16,330 nucleotides of DNA from an uncultured Armatimonadota bacterium (lineage in GTDB: Bacteria > Armatimonadota > Armatimonadia > Armatimonadales > Armatimonadaceae): NCBI GenBank assembly GCA_903881535.1, contig CAIRTT010000566.1, forward strand, positions 1-16,330, read 5' to 3'. The notes beneath the pieces were generated by a model. The model did not search any database. It worked only from the letters and a program-made list of their open reading frames with translations, and was not told where the DNA came from. Below, in pieces: positions 14,708 to 16,330 of this stretch; position 1 is the first letter of the stretch; each line of letters begins with the position of its first letter. The position numbers and the translations under genes were made by a program.

Positions 14708-15597
14708 CACTGAAGGAGACTCCGGAGGCGGTTCTGAGTCTCGGTAAGCTCCATCGCAGCCGATGGCATATACGAAGCTGGGGTTGTCCCCTGTTGAGAT
14801 GCATCCATAGGTGCAACACTTTGTAACGGCGCGGCACTGGAACGCATCGCCATTCTCGGTGCAGCAGGAAGCTGATCCGCAACGATCTGCGGAGTCACCT
14901 CCAAGGCAGTCTCTGGATGATGTCCATCAAGTTGACTTACTTGCGGCGGAGCGCTTGCGACGATCAACGGTTTTCGTCCGCCCGTACGCTTATCGCTTGC
15001 AGGCTTGTTGACAACCGCAGGCGGTAAGTCAGCTGGTGTATCAGACTCAGCCACGGATTTTGCAAATGGATCACTGGTCGTGTTCTCCAAGTTTACGACT
15101 TGCTTTGCCTGCTCACGGGTAAACGCAAGTGCGGTGTCTTCTTTCTCAGCGGGAGATTTGACATTCAAGATTGGCGATGCATTGACAGCGACCTGCGGCG
15201 TACCGACTGGTGACTCGGCGCGGGATGTCTGGAAATAGATTGCACCGAATGCGACACCTGCAACAGCACAGGCCATCGCGCCATAGGCGAAATTGCGCAG
15301 ATATACCGGCCGACGCGTAGATGCAAAACCAAGGTCATCCGCGACTGAGTGAATTTCGCGTTGCGGAAGTGATGCTGACAATCGAGCCCATGATGCATCA
15401 TCGGGTGTTACAGGAACGGTAAAGTCCAAATCAGCGACAGCCGTACCAAGGAACTGAATGGCCTCTATTTCATGCTTACAATGGTCACAGTTTGCGACGT
15501 GAATTCGAAGATAAGCATCGAGGAAACCATTTCGTGTCGGTTGGTACAGGTGCTTGACTTGTACCCAAGTACACAACCTTTCATGTAATGATGTCAT
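14707..15597 (-). CDS. Membrane anti-sigma factor with zinc ZAS motif
   Basis: A 296-residue single-pass protein. The N-terminal cytoplasmic domain has a ZAS-type motif, His33-x3-Cys37-x2-Cys40 (HVANCDHC), which typically binds zinc and clamps an ECF sigma factor. One hydrophobic helix lies at about 103-122. The long remainder is rich in Ala, Pro, Ser, Thr and Val, looks disordered, and would be extracytoplasmic, where it could sense envelope signals or be cut by regulated proteolysis. ATG 15597 overlaps the sigma stop by four bases (ATGA), with GGAG eight bases upstream. Its 3' end overlaps the TPR gene by one base. Family role: it holds the upstream sigma factor inactive until a signal arrives. 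The signal is not visible. Confidence 0.9.
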   Translation of the reverse strand: MTSLHERLCTWVQVKHLYQPTRNGFLDAYLRIHVANCDHCKHEIEAIQFLGTAVADLDFTVPVTPDDASWARLSASLPQREIHSVADDLGFASTRRPVYLRNFAYGAMACAVAGVAFGAIYFQTSRAESPVGTPQVAVNASPILNVKSPAEKEDTALAFTREQAKQVVNLENTTSDPFAKSVAESDTPADLPPAVVNKPASDKRTGGRKPLIVASAPPQVSQLDGHHPETALEVTPQIVADQLPAAPRMAMRSSAAPLQSVAPMDASQQGTTPASYMPSAAMELTETQNRLRSLLQ

Positions 15598-16268
15598 CGC
15601 TCACTCTCCATCGTATCTTTCAACTTTTTCATTGCGTAATGCAGTCGTGACCAAATCGTCCCAACCGATGTCCCCAAGAGCTCAGCAATCTCATCGCATG
15701 ACTTCCCATCGTAGTAATACATTGTGACAACACTGCGATGTTTCTCACCCAAGCGATCAACGGCAGCCCGTAAAAGTACGGCCTCGTCCGCATTGATGGC
15801 AACATCCGCGGGATCAAGCAATGCCTGGCGTGTCGCCTCTGTTGGGCTCTCGCCTGCTTCCAGAATATGCGAGTCGCCTTCAAGGTCTTCCTGTGTCCGA
15901 TCACGCTCTGCCTTACGCTTTTCCCTGTGGCGGAGCGCTGTATTGACGGCAATACGATAGAGCCAAGTGGAAAACTGTGCATCCTGCCGAAAGCCCGGAA
16001 GCCCATTCCACGCACGCAGAAAAACGTCCTGTAAAACATCGTCTACATCGACAAACGTACCACCGACCCGGAAGATCACCGATGCCATCGGACGATAGTA
16101 GCGTTCATACAGCTGACGAAAAGCAACTTGATTGCCGCGGGCAGCTTCCTGCACCAGATGGGCATCATCTGTGGATGACCTTATCGCCATCCAAGTCCTC
16201 TTGATTGGGAGCAGATTAATTGCAAGCGTTGCCAACGTTTCACCACCTTGATGGTTAGAGTCGGACAT
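15594..16268 (-). CDS. ECF-type RNA polymerase sigma-70 factor
   Basis: An extracytoplasmic-function sigma factor with region 2 (GNQVAFRQLYERYYRPM, then DVDDVLQDVFLRAWNGL and FSTWLYRIAVNTALRHREKRKAER) and region 4 (helix-turn-helix in GKSCDEIAELLGTSVGTIWSRLHYAMKKLK). It directs RNA polymerase to its regulon, probably including this operon. The full frame is 224 residues. Two starts are credible: ATG 16268 with AAGGA eight bases upstream, and ATG 16190 with AGAGG six bases upstream, giving a 198-residue protein of normal ECF length. The shorter is biologically attractive because it leaves 105 bases for promoters between it and a divergent gene; the longer leaves 27. The long form is listed only because it contains both. 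It is translationally coupled to the anti-sigma gene by the ATGA overlap. No autoregulatory promoter could be confirmed. Confidence 0.92.
   Translation of the reverse strand: MSDSNHQGGETLATLAINLLPIKRTWMAIRSSTDDAHLVQEAARGNQVAFRQLYERYYRPMASVIFRVGGTFVDVDDVLQDVFLRAWNGLPGFRQDAQFSTWLYRIAVNTALRHREKRKAERDRTQEDLEGDSHILEAGESPTEATRQALLDPADVAINADEAVLLRAAVDRLGEKHRSVVTMYYYDGKSCDEIAELLGTSVGTIWSRLHYAMKKLKDTMESER
16222..16237. promoter_or_regulatory. Two overlapping short palindromes upstream of the sigma gene's internal start
   Basis: GCAAGCGTTGC (16222-16232) and CGTTGCCAACG (16227-16237) are two symmetric elements (GCAA/TTGC and CGTT/AACG arms) that share bases. They lie 30-50 bases before the inner start ATG 16190, where a regulatory site would be expected if that start is used. 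The evidence is symmetry only. Confidence 0.25.
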
Positions 16269-16295
16269 CGGCTTAATCCTTCAAAGGAGATCTGC

Positions 16296-16330
16296 ATGGT
16301 TGGGCTATTCTACGGTGCATCGATGAAGGA
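16296..16330 (+). CDS. Start of a divergent gene, truncated by the window end
   Basis: AAAGGAG at 16284-16289 is followed six bases later by ATG 16296, and the frame stays open to the window edge (reading MVGLFYGASMK). This is a textbook translation start, on the opposite strand from the sigma gene and facing away from it. Eleven residues are too few to name a family. The start is real only if the frame continues beyond 16330. Confidence 0.45.
   Translation, partial: MVGLFYGASMK

Noticed and set aside
1..16330. tRNA, rRNA, CRISPR arrays, insertion sequences, phage genes
   Set aside because: No regularly spaced direct repeats, transposase or integrase motifs, or tRNA-like cloverleaf regions were found; coding genes fill almost the entire window.

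Overview
The window is gene-dense bacterial chromosome (about 53% G+C by eye). It encodes bacterial functions only: an ECF sigma factor with a zinc anti-sigma factor, the lysine/diaminopimelate gene dapB, a sugar ABC transporter with a lipoprotein binding protein, a hybrid-type histidine kinase, and a small exported barrel-like protein that suggests a diderm cell. No gene fixes the phylum. A non-proteobacterial diderm such as Armatimonadota or a neighbour would fit the M16 peptidase-dapB linkage and the sugar-transport content, but this is a guess. No rRNA, tRNA, CRISPR array, insertion sequence or phage gene was seen, and no stretch over 300 bases lacks a gene.

Region 1 (8-2585, + strand) holds two overlapping genes. 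The first encodes an unusual protein with an N-terminal four-cysteine zinc ribbon, a hydrophobic stretch, and a body whose motif order and spacing resemble Spo11/topoisomerase VI subunit A (a YY motif, then a TOPRIM-like fold with altered acidic residues). The second encodes an asparagine-synthetase-type amidotransferase that keeps the ATP-pyrophosphatase domain but has lost most of the glutaminase domain, including its catalytic Cys. This pair is the most unusual content of the window.

Region 2 (2582-3163, - strand) is one small secreted or outer-membrane protein. It converges on the synthetase so tightly that both stop codons lie in the same CTAG.

Region 3 (3329-13213, + strand) is a run of nine genes with overlaps or gaps of a few bases, probably one long transcript. 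It encodes a CUT2/Rbs-type sugar transporter (lipoprotein, double ATPase, permease), a TIM-barrel sugar isomerase-like enzyme, a pyroglutamyl-peptidase-like enzyme with an intact triad, an M16 zinc peptidase, DapB, a membrane histidine kinase ending in degenerate receiver-like sequence, and a VOC metalloenzyme. The first four genes form a sugar uptake and processing unit. The peptidases, DapB and kinase suggest coupling to peptide or cell-wall metabolism. The upstream region carries a perfect 12-bp palindrome that could be an operator, and two strong hairpins lie at gene junctions.

Region 4 (16268-13250, - strand) is a coupled three-gene unit: ECF sigma factor, membrane anti-sigma factor, and a TPR protein. 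A divergent gene with a good ribosome binding site begins at 16296 and runs off the window.
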